A stretch of DNA of 64,000 nucleotides from positions 50,490,501 to 50,554,500 of the forward strand of contig NC_088919.1 in assembly GCF_963576675.1 (NCBI RefSeq). The letters run 5' to 3'. The notes under the pieces are model-generated. The model was not told the origin of the DNA. It worked only from the letters and a program-made list of their open reading frames with translations, and searched no databases. Within the stretch, counting starts at the first letter, position 1. Every line of letters starts with the position of its first letter. Position numbers and translations under genes: made by a program. Positions 34,272 to 45,653 of the stretch are shown here, one piece after another. Origin of the DNA: Euphorbia lathyris (lineage: Eukaryota; Streptophyta; Magnoliopsida; Malpighiales; Euphorbiaceae).

Positions 34272-35735
34272 TTACATTATGGAACAAGCATGGGGATTGT
34301 CGTCGCTGAACATTTATGCTGGATTCATTGGTGGATGGTTGTGCACTGGTTCAATATTATTGTAGATCGGAATCAGGTAACCTTGATTTATCGGGTTATA
34401 CCCATAACCGTATTGTAGATGTTGTGGGTCAAAAGTGTAGCTCTGAGAAAATATCCCGTCCAGCCAATTAGTCGGAACATATGCCGGATAATAGTCCATT
34501 TTATTTGTTACCTCCGCCATAGCACCACCGTCACCACTAGCTGCCGTCCCGATCGCAGGCGCTGGATCTGGAGCAGGAGCAGGAGCTTTTTTGTTCTTCA
34601 CCTTTGCTTCTTCTACTCTTTCACCACCTTTCTCATCATCATTCTTTTGCTCTCCTGCTTCGGCTTCATCTTTCTTATCATCATTCTTTTTTTCTCCAGC
34701 TCCGGCTTCATCTTTCTTACCATGGCTCTTTTTCTCGCCGGCTTTGGAGCCAAAGCCTTCTTTATTGTCATCCTTCTTTTCCTCGCCTCCTCCGTCCACT
34801 TTCTGAGCATCATTCTTTTTCTCGCCTTTTCCGTCTACTTTCTCAGCATCGGTCTTTTTCTCGCCTCCTCCTCCGTCGCCGTCGCCGCCGCCGCCGACTT
34901 CTTTCCTTGCCTCGTCTGTCTTCGGCTGAACGACCTCAACCGACGTCCGGAACTTCTCCGACAGGTAAGGCACGAGGTCCTTAACTTCCATTGTCCCCTT
35001 CACCGTTACCAGATCCTTTCTATCGTCGACTGCCACGCTCTCAACTCCTGTTAATGGGTAACGTCAGTTATAATTTGAAAAAATATTTGTATAATCGCAG
35101 ATATTAAAATATTCTGAAAATTTATCTACCTTTGATTTTTCTGATGATCTTCTTCATTTTGGTAATGCAATCATCACAATGAGTTCTGATTTTCAAAACT
35201 ACCATAATCTGCGTCTGATTAATTAAATCCAAACGAGTTAATCACTGTAATCAGAAACATATTGAAATTAATTATTTTATTCTTATACCTCTTCAGGTGG
35301 TGGTTTCTTCACCTCCGGTTTCTTCTCGGCGGCTTTCTCATCCGCTTTCTTCTCACCACCACCGCCGGCGTCTTTCTTCGGCTGCGGAGATACAATCTGT
35401 ACTTCCTTCTTCATTTTCTTTTCCAGCCTCGCTTTCACTTTCTCAGGGTCAACCTCCCCGGTCATTGTCAATTTGTTCGATTGACGATTGGTCTTCGCCG
35501 ACTCCACACCTTCAACAACAAATCACAAATTTCAATTGGCAATCCAAATCAATCAAAAAAAATCAATCAATCCTATTCAATTCTCACCTTCTAAACGCTT
35601 CACCGCTCTTCTAATTTTCTTACAACAGCCTTCACAATGCATGTCGACTTTGTAAACAGAAACAGGCTTCGGTTCATCCTTTTTTTCGCCGCCGTCGGCA
35701 TTGGCGGCAGCCACTTTATCTCCTTCACCTTCTGT
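34272..35735 (-). pseudogene. HIPP-type heavy-metal-associated isoprenylated protein, copy 1 (stop before CaaX)
   Basis: HIPPs are plant cytosolic or membrane-tethered metallochaperone-like proteins with HMA domains and a C-terminal isoprenylation signal. Four minus-strand exons with GT..AG sites are visible: 35588-35735, 35289-35509, 35130-35214 and 35047 down to the stop. The first HMA domain has the metal-binding MHCEGC, the second THCDDC. A Lys/Glu/Gly-rich linker follows, with repeated EKK and KKD words, then a Tyr/Pro/Asn-rich tail. TAA at 34314-34316 replaces the Gln codon present in copy 2. This removes the last 13 residues, including CSIM; the sequence downstream still encodes FSDDNPHACSIM and the old stop at 34272. 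A first coding exon upstream of 35735 is not identifiable; the Athila fragment begins only about 78 bp away. Confidence 0.85.
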
Positions 35736-35812
35736 CTGCTCATAAGAAAAACAAAATTAGATCAGAGAGAAACTCTTAATGAATATTCGAATCAGTAAAG
35801 TGTGATTCAAAA

Positions 35813-36899
35813 TCATACCCAAAAGCCGGGGGGCCACTTCGGCCCTAGTCGGACTATGGCAAAAGTCTTACAATGTGGGTTTTATTGGCCTACTTTGTCC
35901 AAAGATTCCCAAGACTTCGTCAAATCATGTGACGCTTGTCAAAGGAGTGGAAACATTTCCCGAAAACATGAAATTCTCCAACAAGGAATCTTAGTCTGCG
36001 AACTTTTTGACGTGTGGGGGATAGACTTCATGGGACCTTTCCATAAGTCGCATAACAACGCTTACATTCTTGTAGCAGTTGACTATGTCTCCAAGTGGGT
36101 AGAGGCCGTTGCCTTACCTTCAAACGACTCTAAGGCGGTAGGAAAATTTATAAAGAAAAACATTTTTACTCAGTTCGGGACCCCTCGAACTATCATTCGC
36201 GATGGGGGTTCCCACTTTTGCAACCGATAATTCGATCAACTCTTACTTAAATACGGGGTTGCACACCGAGTCTCTACACCCTACCACCCACAAACTAGTG
36301 GGCAAGTTGAGGTTTCTAACCGAGAGTTAAAACGCATTTTAGAAAAAACGGTTAACTCCTCTAGGAAAGACTGGAGCTTGAAGCTCGATGATGCTCTTTG
36401 GGCGTACCGCATGGCGTTTAAGACGCCCATCAGGATGTCCCCTTATCGTCTAGTTTTTGGAAAATCATGCCATTTGCCCGTAGAATTAGAATATAAAGCA
36501 TATTGGGCGCTGAAATTTTTAAATTTTGACGTGCAGGCTACAGGAGAACACCGCCTTCTCCAACTCAATACTCTTGATGAACTTCGCTTAGGGTCGTACG
36601 AAAATGCCAAACTTTACAAAGAACGTACAAAACGGTGGCACGACAAGCACATTCAGGTTCGGGAGTTCACCAAGGGGGATCAAGTTCTCCTCTACAATTC
36701 TCGCCTCCGGTTATTCCCCGGAAAATTAAAAAGTCGGTGGTCGGGACCATACACCGTAATCAATGTACACTCCTCCGGAGCAATTGAGATCCAAGGTCCC
36801 GACAATACAACCCTCCGGGTCAATGGCCACCGTCTAAAGATATACCGCGGCGACGTTTTTCCACAACAAGGCGAAACCACGCTCCTCGCCACACCATGA
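35813..36899 (+). pseudogene. Integrase part of the Athila fragment (broken)
   Basis: It contains the zinc-binding C..C, the Asp of [11 protein letters not shown], the Asp of RDGGSHF, and beyond a stop codon TAA at 36227-36229 (HFCNR-stop), the Glu of [10 protein letters not shown]. The C-terminal part is open to the same stop position as in the main copy. The first residues before TQKPGG are missing. Confidence 0.85.
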
Positions 36900-37054
36900 G
36901 CTTGCGCATCACCAAGGAAAGTCGAGCTACTCCGACTCTAAATGTAGCGCTGGTTTGATGCTCTCAAACCCTGTATATATCCATTCATTTTTTTTCTCTT
37001 GTTTTCTTCGTTTCGCTTCACTCCCACGGAAAGCCAAATCCCAATCCGACATAA

Positions 37055-37310
37055 TACGCGGGGCGTCTTCTTATGCACGCCCCGCGTCTTTGTGCCTCTG
37101 ATCCAAAATTATGCAAGGGACACCTTTCACACAGGGCGTACCCCCTGTTACGCCCCGCGTATGAGTTCCTTTCCGTGGCTCCCAAAGTTCAGAAACTCAA
37201 ACACGCAGAGCGCCCTATTCCTGCGCCCCGCGTATTTGAGTCTCTGACTCCAAAAGCAATAAAAACGCCGCCCTACGCGGGGCGCCCCCCTGAGCATGCC
37301 TCGCGTAGGG
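37055..37310. repeat. Paired GC-rich motif array, second copy
   Basis: Same inverted ACGCGGGGCGT pairs as at 14082-14337, with a few substitutions (CACACAGGGCGTA, CACGCAGAGCG, GCATGCCTCGCG), as expected for an older duplicate of the same noncoding region. Confidence 0.75.
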
Positions 37311-38637
37311 CCCCTGACCACTAAGGGTCTCCTTTTCCTTCCTTACCTTTATTTTTTGTTTTTGTTTTAATTTCTTTTTAAGACGCCCTTGGAATAGGCG
37401 TCACTTTAAATAACGCGGAGGGCCGTGCAACCCCGCACTTAATGTTTGTTTTGCACTAACAAAAACAAAAATAAAAATAAAATAAATACAAAAATAATTA
37501 AATTACTTTATTGAATCTTTCAAATTTTTCCCAACACGCTATCCCTCCTTCGGAAATTAATTAAAGTTCCGTTATTTGTCATCAAAAATAAAAGACGTCG
37601 ACACAAGGGGATGACCTAATTAAGGAATTTTAGTCTTGGTTTTGAAATTAGGGAATTTGTGCAAAGCTTAAGTTAGTACTAAACTAAGGCATTGAGTCTT
37701 AACCCTAATGTTATCTCCATAATGAATTTTGAAAAGGCAATAAAAACGGGATAGTTGAGAATTTAGCGAAGACTTGATAGTACACAATTTGAACCCGAAT
37801 CTTTGTGAGGTATTTTTGAGCCTAAAGGAGTTCGTACAAGAACTCCGATTCTTTCACAATTTTTCGAGAGCTTTGACTTCACTCGACTCATAGAATTTGC
37901 ATCTAATACCGGGTTAAGTACACTTATTTTTGGTAAAAAGGCAATAGATGATAAACCGAACCCACGTAGGCTAATTTTCCTCAATTTATTTTTCTCGTTT
38001 TCATTGAACATTAGGAAACCCCTTCGAGCCTATTAACCAACTTTTTTTATTAATACCCTTTTAACATTTAACCCTTTTTCCTCTTGTTCAAATACCGACA
38101 TAACCAAGTTGCACCCGAATTACCCGAAATAAGTCACGGCCTTAGCAAATGAGCACCATAAGCTTTCAAAATTTTGTTTTTGTGCCTCTATCAAAACAAA
38201 GGATACGATAAAAATAAAAAGGCATTCTCAAGCTCCACCCGAGCAATTTTGAAGTATATTTTGTAAAATTCGAGATATAATATCTGTTTGGCTCTCTAAA
38301 GTAAGAGTGTGTTTATTTCAGCTTTTCGGAGAATCGTTTAGCGTTTCACTCCAAACCACAGGAAATATAGCATTCGGTTAGGTTTATATAACCGCAACAT
38401 TTAACCTTTTTTCTAGAAACTTGTAACATTTTGGAGCTTTTTATAAATAGTTGTTTATAGTCATTTGTTATTGACAAAATTATCCTTTTTATTTCCACAA
38501 AATATGTTTCTTCTTTAACATTATTTTTATTTATATAGCATAATTACCGAAAGGACAAGGTTTTATCATGTTCCATAATTTATTTTATTATTTTTATTAT
38601 TTTTATTAATTTGTGTAATGCATTTTTTATTTTATAA

Positions 38638-39624
38638 GTGATGCATTTTTTATTAATTTTTATTATTTCTTTAAGATTTCGTGGTTGTTTTATTGTCTCG
38701 CGTTGTAGCTTATGTTTGTCTGATGTGGAATCAATTGATCATCTTTTCGTCACTTGTCCGTTTGCTAGAATTATCTGGCAAGGTATTAGCTCGTTGTTTG
38801 GACGTCGGATCAACACAAGCTCGACACTTAAAGATCTCATAAGTGATGCCATAGTTCAATGTTTTAGCTCTCAAATTTATGAATTATGGGCATCTGCCAT
38901 TGGAAATTCTATTTGGGCATTGTGGATTACTCGGAATAGATGCATTTTTGAGGATGAAAAATCGGAAACAGTAATGGTTTTAAGACGCATTTGGAGAGTT
39001 TTAAGAGAATCTTCTCACACGGGCCGCGGTACTACTTGGAATTCGTTAGTGGAATCACAAATTTTGGGAGAGCTCGGGATTCCTAAAAGGTATGCTAAAG
39101 GGCCGCGAATTATCCCAGTTGTTTGGCAGCTTCCTCCGAGGGATTGGACGAAGATTAACACTGATGCCTCTGTTTTGGGTTCCCCTGGACCGGTCGGGTG
39201 CGGAGGAATTTTTCGATCAAGTACTGGTTTGTGTTTGGGAGCATTTGCTTTTCCAATCACCAGTTCGTTTGCCTTCCTTGCTGAGCTGTCTGCGGCTGTT
39301 CATGCTATTGATTTGGCTTACAACAAAGGTTGGCGGAAGATTTGGATTGAAAGCGACTCTATGTATGTTGTGCAGATGCTGAAATCCAAATCCACATCGG
39401 TTCCTTGGGTAATTAGACAAAATTGGTTAAATTGTTTGACACAGGTTGAAGCTATGAACTGTGTTGTTTCTCATATTTTCGGCGAAGGTAATCAGGTTGC
39501 AGACTCGCTTGCAAACTTTGGACGGACAACTTCTAGTTTTACGTGGTGGGATGATATTCCGAGCTTCTGTGAATCGGCTTTTCTTCATAATAGGGGAGGA
39601 CGGTGCTCTTACCGTTTCTCTTGA
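38638..39624 (+). CDS. LINE ORF2 C-terminal fragment: zf-RVT and RNase H
   Basis: The 328-codon open frame has an accidental start, since the true N-terminal endonuclease and RT are missing. Residues about 18-50 form the zf-RVT motif (CSLCLSDVESIDHLFVTCPF). Residues about 175-310 are an RNase H of the RVT_3 type with all four acidic residues visible: INTDAS, AELSA, IESDS and NQVADSLA. It removes RNA from the RNA/DNA hybrid during target-primed insertion in the parent element. It is open throughout, suggesting a fairly young insertion, but a fragment like this cannot retrotranspose. Confidence 0.85.
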   Translation: MMHFLLIFIISLRFRGCFIVSRCSLCLSDVESIDHLFVTCPFARIIWQGISSLFGRRINTSSTLKDLISDAIVQCFSSQIYELWASAIGNSIWALWITRNRCIFEDEKSETVMVLRRIWRVLRESSHTGRGTTWNSLVESQILGELGIPKRYAKGPRIIPVVWQLPPRDWTKINTDASVLGSPGPVGCGGIFRSSTGLCLGAFAFPITSSFAFLAELSAAVHAIDLAYNKGWRKIWIESDSMYVVQMLKSKSTSVPWVIRQNWLNCLTQVEAMNCVVSHIFGEGNQVADSLANFGRTTSSFTWWDDIPSFCESAFLHNRGGRCSYRFS

Positions 39625-39785
39625 TCTTGTTCTGTAATTTTTTTTTTCTTTCATTCTTTTGTTTTCGTTTTTTTTTCTCTTTTAATTTTGGTTCGGGGGT
39701 CATGGGGTTGAGGTCGGGGGTGCCAGCTTTGCTGGGATGTCCGTCTTCGGCTCCTCCTCGATAACCAGCCTTTAATTAAAAAAAA
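38638..39785 (+). mobile_element. 5'-truncated L1-type LINE
   Basis: The insertion interrupts TTTTATAA/TTCATTTG of U4; U1 and U2 are continuous here. It carries only the C-terminal zinc and RNase H regions of LINE ORF2 and a typical plant LINE 3' end with the hairpin CCAGC-TTT-GCTGG near 39723-39735, then TTAATTAAAAAAA. The 5' junction repeats ATGCATTTTTTATT from the flanking DNA. No clean long target duplication is seen. Confidence 0.85.
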
Positions 39786-40206
39786 TTCATTTGTTGATTA
39801 ATTTAAAACATGTCTATATTTGACATTTTAAATAATTAAACAACTAATAATAAATAGTTAATATCAACATCAAACAACTATTAGTTAACGGCTAAACCAA
39901 ACGGGTCCAAAAGCTTTTAGGTCAATTAGAACCTTAAACTATTAAAATCTTCAACTAAGCAAAAATCATCAATTCAGTGATCATTCTATGCAAAAATCAT
40001 CAATTGATTCGGTTCGGTTGAACAGTTTTAGACACTTTTCTCCAAATTTATTTTGAACCAACACTAAGATTATTATAGTCTTTATCAAATAGTCACATTT
40101 ACTGATTTTAGAATAGGAAGATAATTGGATGATTTTTACTTAGAGCCTAATTGATAATTTAAGAAGTTTTAGTTTAGGATGAAATTTTCATGCCTGGATT
40201 CAAACT

Positions 40207-40307
40207 TGTCACACCCGACCCCATCAAATTAACTTCACACACCCAATAATTATAATATATACTAATATCAAAATATAAATTTTAGAAATTTAGACACGGA
40301 TGTGACA
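40207..40307 (+). mobile_element. 101-bp mini-LTR in U4
   Basis: Same AAACT-flanked site and length as in U1 and U2. Its presence shows that the end of U4 derives from a U1/U2-type unit rather than a U3/U5-type unit. Confidence 0.85.
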
Positions 40308-40830
40308 AAACTCGTGGCCACAATATTAAATGGGTAAAGGTCAGTGTCCATGAGTGTAATTTACCATATGTTTTTTTACAAAACAAAGTATTTAAAATTA
40401 CACGTTAAGTTCTGATGACAATCAATAGCATTTCTATTATTTAAAAAAATTGCATTTACATATTGACAAAACATATACCCAAAATTGAATTGCAGCGGTG
40501 TGAAATGAATTTAAATATCAATTTAGGTCATAAAATGTCAAATTAGTTAAAAACGTGAAATGTCACCATATGATTTATGGTCTCGATTTAGGGAGCTGTG
40601 TTTTGTGAGAATGTGTTTTATCAATATGTAAGGATAATTTTTTAAGGTAAAAATATTATTGATTATAATCAGAACTTAATAATCTAATTTATAATATTTT
40701 TTAAAAGTAATTTATAATCCTTTATTTTGTAAATAAAACATACCACATGTCTTTGGTTTTCAAATTAGGCAAACCATAAACCTTTTTTCACGTACCTTTC
40801 CCTAATTTTTTAGTCAGTATATTTTCTTAA

Positions 40831-42279
40831 AGGAAATCTCTACGTTAATTTAATCTTTTTCTACAGAAATTTTCTTAAATTTTTTACTTGTAATTAAAAA
40901 TAATTTCTAACTATATATATATATAATATTATTTTCGAGATCTTCACGGCCGGTTTTTCGGAGGTAGAGGTGAAGATCCTTACGGTTCGGAGATAGTAAC
41001 ATCCACCGCCGCTCAAATTTAATCTTTGAAGGTAAACCTTTCCTCGCTCCCAGCCCGTATCCAAAAATTTCAGTTTTCCTCCGGCTTCATGAATTCGAAT
41101 ACCCACAATTCTCGACACCCCATATATAAATATCTTAAATTGTGTTATACCAAATAGAGGACCACGACCGTTGTCCATAGAGACCTTGGAGTACACAAAA
41201 TAAAGACAGAGTCTCAATTCCCTTCCCAATTTTCTCCAACACACCACACCTCTCCTCTCCTTATCTCAATTATCTAAAACAAACCCTATCAATTTTCACA
41301 CACACATGTACAAAATATATGAAAAAGTATTTTTTTCTTTTTTTTATTAAAAATTGCATTTACCAATAATTTAGAGGTCCATTTGTTTCAACTGTCCATA
41401 TTTACTGTTGTTGTTAAGTTATTTGTTGTTGTTGTTAAATATTAGTTGTTTTTTCTACAAAAAGTAGCTGTTTCGGAATTTTACCAAACACTTTCTATTT
41501 CCTATTTAGTATTAAAAGGTAAGAAGCAGTTTCGAAAAATGGAAACAAACCAACACAAAATAAGGGTTAATTTAGTTTTAAGATTATTAAAAAAGTTTAA
41601 TTTTCCTTCCATCATATAAAACAAATCAATTTTGTCTCAATAGTAAGCATCCTAACTCAATTATACTCTTCTTTCTAGGAAATGTCACTTACTTGTTATT
41701 ACTTTTAAAAGCACAAAATTTAACTAAACTTTCTAACATAAAGATAAAAATGAGTTGAAAAAAATTACCGAGAAAATAAAATTGAGTTGTTTTATACAAT
41801 AAGAATAAAATATATATTTTTAATCTTGGGGTAAATTTTGTCAATATTCCAAATAATTTTGTTTTAATACTCAGAATAAAAATTCTTCGATATTTTTAGG
41901 TAATTTACACCCATGATCTTTTAACTTTTTACTTGTTTTCATTATGACCTCTGAACTTTAAATATGAACATTGTGATTATTGAACTTTGCACTATATTAC
42001 ATAATTACATTGTTTACCGTTGATCAATATATGCACTCCAATAATAGTTAATCCTCTATTATAAACTTGGTGAAAATGATATTTTAAACGATTTTAATTT
42101 TAGAACTTTGGATTTTGACGTCATTTAAGTGTTATTTAGTTAGGAAATGATTGTTTAAAGAGAAAAATCTAAAAAATAATAATTTGAAAAATCTAAAATG
42201 GTAGTTAAGTGTGCATTTTTTTTTAATCTAGACTGTTAGTAACGAGTAAATTTGATATAATACTAATTTGGACCAAAAT

Positions 42280-42322
<43 letters not shown>

Positions 42323-43390
42323 ATCTGTTAAACTAACACCCCGTTTATTTGTTATCCATTCGTTTGTTGAAAAATATTGAATAAGAAAAAATCTTGTTTT
42401 GAAAAATAAATTTTTTTTTTGTATTTAATTACAATCGAAAAATAAAAAGTCACAATGACTACTTTTAAAAGGTAAAAATAAATATAGCAAGATTTAAAGA
42501 CTAAAATAGTACAATATTTCCTCACATTCATTGTATTTTTTTCCCACTAATCTAAGATTTTAGTAAGCATAAAAAACCAAAAAAATCTACTGTACAAACA
42601 AACGGAATTTAAAATCCAAAAGTTTGCTACATTGATATAAATTCAAGATATAATATCTGTTTGGCTCTCTAAAGTAAGAGTGTGTTTATTTCAGCTTTTT
42701 GGAGAATCGTTTGGCGTTTCACTCCAAATCACAGGAAATATAGCATTCGGTTGGGTTTATATAACCGCAACATTTAACCTTTTTTTTCTGGAAACTTGTA
42801 ACATTTTGGAGCTTTTTATAAATAGTTGTTTATAGTCATTTGTTATTGACAAAATTATCCTTTTTATTTCCACAAAATATGTTTCTTCTTTAACATTATT
42901 TTTATTTATATAGCATAATTACCGAAAGGACAAGGTTTTATCATGTTCATTTTTTATTTTATAATTTATTTGTTGATTAATTTAAAACATGTCTATATTT
43001 GACATTTTAAATAATTAAACAACTAATAATAAATAGTTAATATCAACATCAAACAACTATTAGTTAACGGCTAAACCAAACGGGTCCAAAAGCTTTTAGG
43101 TCAATTAGAACCTTAAACTATTAAAATCTTCAACTAAGCAAAAATCATCAATTCAGTGATCATTCTATGCAAAAATCATCAATTGATTCGGTTCGGTTGA
43201 ACAGTTTTAGACACTTTTCTCCAAATCTATTTTGAACCAACACTAAGATTATTATAGTCTTTATCAAATAGTCACATTTACTGATTTTAGAATAGGAAGA
43301 TAATTGGATGATTTTTACTTAGAGCCTAATTGATAATTTAAGAAGTTTTAGTTTAGGATGAAATATTCATGCCTGGATTCAAACTCGTGG
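40831..43390. repeat. Segmental duplication unit U5 (partial), adjoining HIPP copy 2
   Basis: Sister of U3: it shares the insertion with AATTCTTCGATATTTTTAGG near 41877, lacks the solo LTR (single TTGAT at 42632) and the mini-LTR (single AAACT at 43381), and runs into the same HIPP 3' flank. It keeps the start block that U3 lost. A TA microsatellite lies near 42280-42320. Confidence 0.85.
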
Positions 43391-43735
43391 AGATCTCTAA
43401 GACTAACTTAACTACAAGTAGCTGTGTATTTACCAAACTCAAAATTTTCTTCTTGTTTGTTTTGGTACTGCTAAAAGAAAGCCAATGTACTGTATCAAGG
43501 ACACCAATTCTTAATTATCATTACTAATGATAAAAATTCACAGTAATTATCATTACTCTTTTAGCCCTATTACATATCATTACTCTTTTAGCCCTATTAC
43601 ATATCGTAGCTGCTAAACTCAAAATTTTCTTCTTGTTTGTTTTGGTACTGCTAAAAGAAAGCCAATGTACAAGGTTGTATGTAATATTATATACAATAGC
43701 TGTGATCGCCGGCTATATCATTCTCCGTCGTCGTT
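43391..43735 (-). other. 3' flank of HIPP copy 2
   Basis: Matches the 3' flank of copy 1, including the local 57-bp and 28-bp duplications. No gene is seen in it. Confidence 0.55.
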
Positions 43736-45189
43736 TTACATGATGGAACAAGCATGGGGATTGTCGTCGCTGAACATTTGTGCTGGATTCATTGGTGGAT
43801 GGTTGTACACTGGTTCAATATTATTGTAGATCGGAATCAGGTAACCTTGATTTACCGGGTTATACCCATAACCGTATTGTAGATGTTGTGGGTCAACAGT
43901 GTAGCTCTGAGAAAATATCCCGTCCAGCCAATTAGTCGGAACATATGCCGGATAATAGTCCATTTTATTTGTTACCTCCGCCATAGCACCACCGTCACCA
44001 CTAGCTGCTGTCCCCGTCGCCGGCGCTGGATCTGGAGCAGGAGCAGGAGCTTTTTTGTTCTTCACCTTTGCTTCTTCTCCTCTTTCACCACCTTACTCAT
44101 CATCATTCTTTTTCTCTCCTGCTCCGGCTTCATCTTTCTTATCATCATTCTTTTTTTCTCCAGCTCCGGCTTCATCTTTCTTACCATGGCTCTTTTTCTT
44201 GCCGGCTTTGGAGCCAAAGCCTTCTTTATTGTCATCCTTCTTTTCCTCGCCTCCTCCGTCCACTTTCTGAGCATCATTCTTTTTCTCGCCTTCTCCGTCT
44301 ACTTTCTCAGCATCGGTCTTTTTCTCGCCTCCTCCTCCGTCTCCGTCGCCGCCGCCGACTTCTTTCTTTGCCTCGTCTGTCTTCGGACCTCAACCGACGT
44401 CCGGAACTTCTCCGACAGGTAAGGCACGAGGTCCTTAACTTCCATTGTCCCCTTCACCGTTACCAGATCCTTTCTATCGTCGACTGCCACGCTCTCAACT
44501 CCTGTTAATGGGTAACGTCAGTTATAATTTGAAAAAATATTTGTATAATCGCAGATATTAAAATATTCTGAAAATTTATCTACCTTTGATTTTTCTGATG
44601 ATCTTCTTCATTTTGGTAATGCAATCATCACAATGAGTTCTGATTTTCAAAACTACCATAATCTGCATCTGATTAATTAAATCCAAACGAGTTAATCACT
44701 GTAATCAGAAACGGATTTAAATTAATTATTTTATTCTTATACCTCTTCAGGTGGTGGTTTCTTCACCTCCGGTTTCTTCTCGGCGGCTTTCTCATCCGCT
44801 TTCTTCTCACCACCACCGCCGGCGTCTTTCTTCGGCTGCGGAGATACAATCTGTACTTCCTTCTTCATTTTCTTTTCTAGCCTCGCTTTCACTTTCTCAG
44901 GGTCAACCTCCCCGGTCACTGTCAATTTGTTCGATTGACGATTGGTCTTCGCCGACTCCACACCTTCAACAACAAATCACAAATTTCAATTGGCAATCCA
45001 AATCAATCAAACCAAATCAATCAATCCTATTCAATTCTCACCTTCTAAATGCTTCACCGCTCTTCTAATTTTCTTACAACAGCCTTCACAATGCATGTCG
45101 ACTTTGTAAACAGAAACAGGCTTCGGTTCATCCTTTTTTTCGCCGCCGTCGGCAGTGGCGGCAGCCGCTTTATCTCCTTCACCTTCTGT
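43736..45189 (-). pseudogene. HIPP-type protein, copy 2 (frameshift and nonsense; CaaX retained)
   Basis: Four exons correspond to copy 1: 45042-45189, 44743-44963, 44584-44668 and 43736-44501. Both HMA metal-binding motifs (MHCEGC, THCDDC) are intact. In the last exon CTGAACG present in copy 1 near 34927 is missing near 44387. This 7-bp loss shifts the frame directly after the second HMA domain (TSVEV then RRQTRQ). Further on, the original frame has TAA at the codon for Lys in DDEKGGER (about 44094). The C-terminus that copy 1 lost is present here: MFSDDNPHACSIM with the isoprenylation box CSIM. No first coding exon is identifiable upstream either. Confidence 0.85.
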
Positions 45190-45194
45190 CTGCT

Positions 45195-45653
45195 CATAAG
45201 AAAAACAAAATTAGATCAGAGAGAAACTCTTAATGAATATTCGAATCAGTAAAGTGTGATTCAAAGCCAAACCCATCGATTAAAGATATACAGTGTTAAA
45301 AACATTGGTAGAGTAATTTTAATTTTAATTTCAATTACACTTAATTCAGCCAAACTTTTAATTTTTCCAAATTTATCCACCTAAAAAAATAATGTTTTAA
45401 TCAATTTTAATTTTTCAATTTTTTTGATTTGAAGTTTTTTTAATGAGGGAGAAAGTTAATGTTTAGAGAAACAAAACTTCAAAAATGATAATTTTGAAAA
45501 ATAAAAAATATGATTATTTAATTTTTAAAAATTTTCATTTTGAGATCGATATTGGTCAATTTGAAAAAATAAAAATTTTACCAACCACATATACCGATCT
45601 AAAAAAATGTGAAATCATGTAACATTTATTTGAAATTAACTCAGACAACTCAC
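45195..45653. other. Noncoding upstream flank of HIPP copy 2
   Basis: Similarity to the copy 1 flank ends at about 45265. From there to about 45653 the sequence is AT-rich and single-copy in this window. I searched the minus strand for a short HIPP first exon (ATGGGNGA type) and found none that splices in phase. Confidence 0.45.

Larger units (their letters stand above)
35813..38272 (+). mobile_element. Athila-like fragment without LTR ends
   Basis: The 2460-bp fragment matches 12840-15297 of the larger Athila element at high identity and nearly equal length. It starts mid-integrase and ends in the 3' noncoding region, before the PPT. The left side joins directly to HIPP copy 1 upstream sequence with no shared bases. 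The right side joins U4 with about six shared bases (AAATTC). No LTR, TSD or PPT is present, so it did not arrive by ordinary integration. Confidence 0.88.
38273..40830. repeat. Segmental duplication unit U4 (partial), interrupted by a LINE
   Basis: It resumes the U sequence at AGATATAATATCTGTTTGGC, which in U3 lies at 33183. The earlier part of the unit is replaced by HIPP copy 1 and the Athila fragment. It continues to 38637, is interrupted by a LINE, resumes at about 39786, contains the mini-LTR at 40207 and ends at the start of U5. Confidence 0.82.

Noticed and set aside
34419..35054. Long plus-strand ORFs opposite HIPP copy 1 (Leu/Phe-rich, membrane-like), and the same at 43883-44508
   Set aside because: They are antisense shadows of the Lys/Glu-rich HIPP linker. 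The minus strand has HMA motifs, splice sites and the CaaX end.
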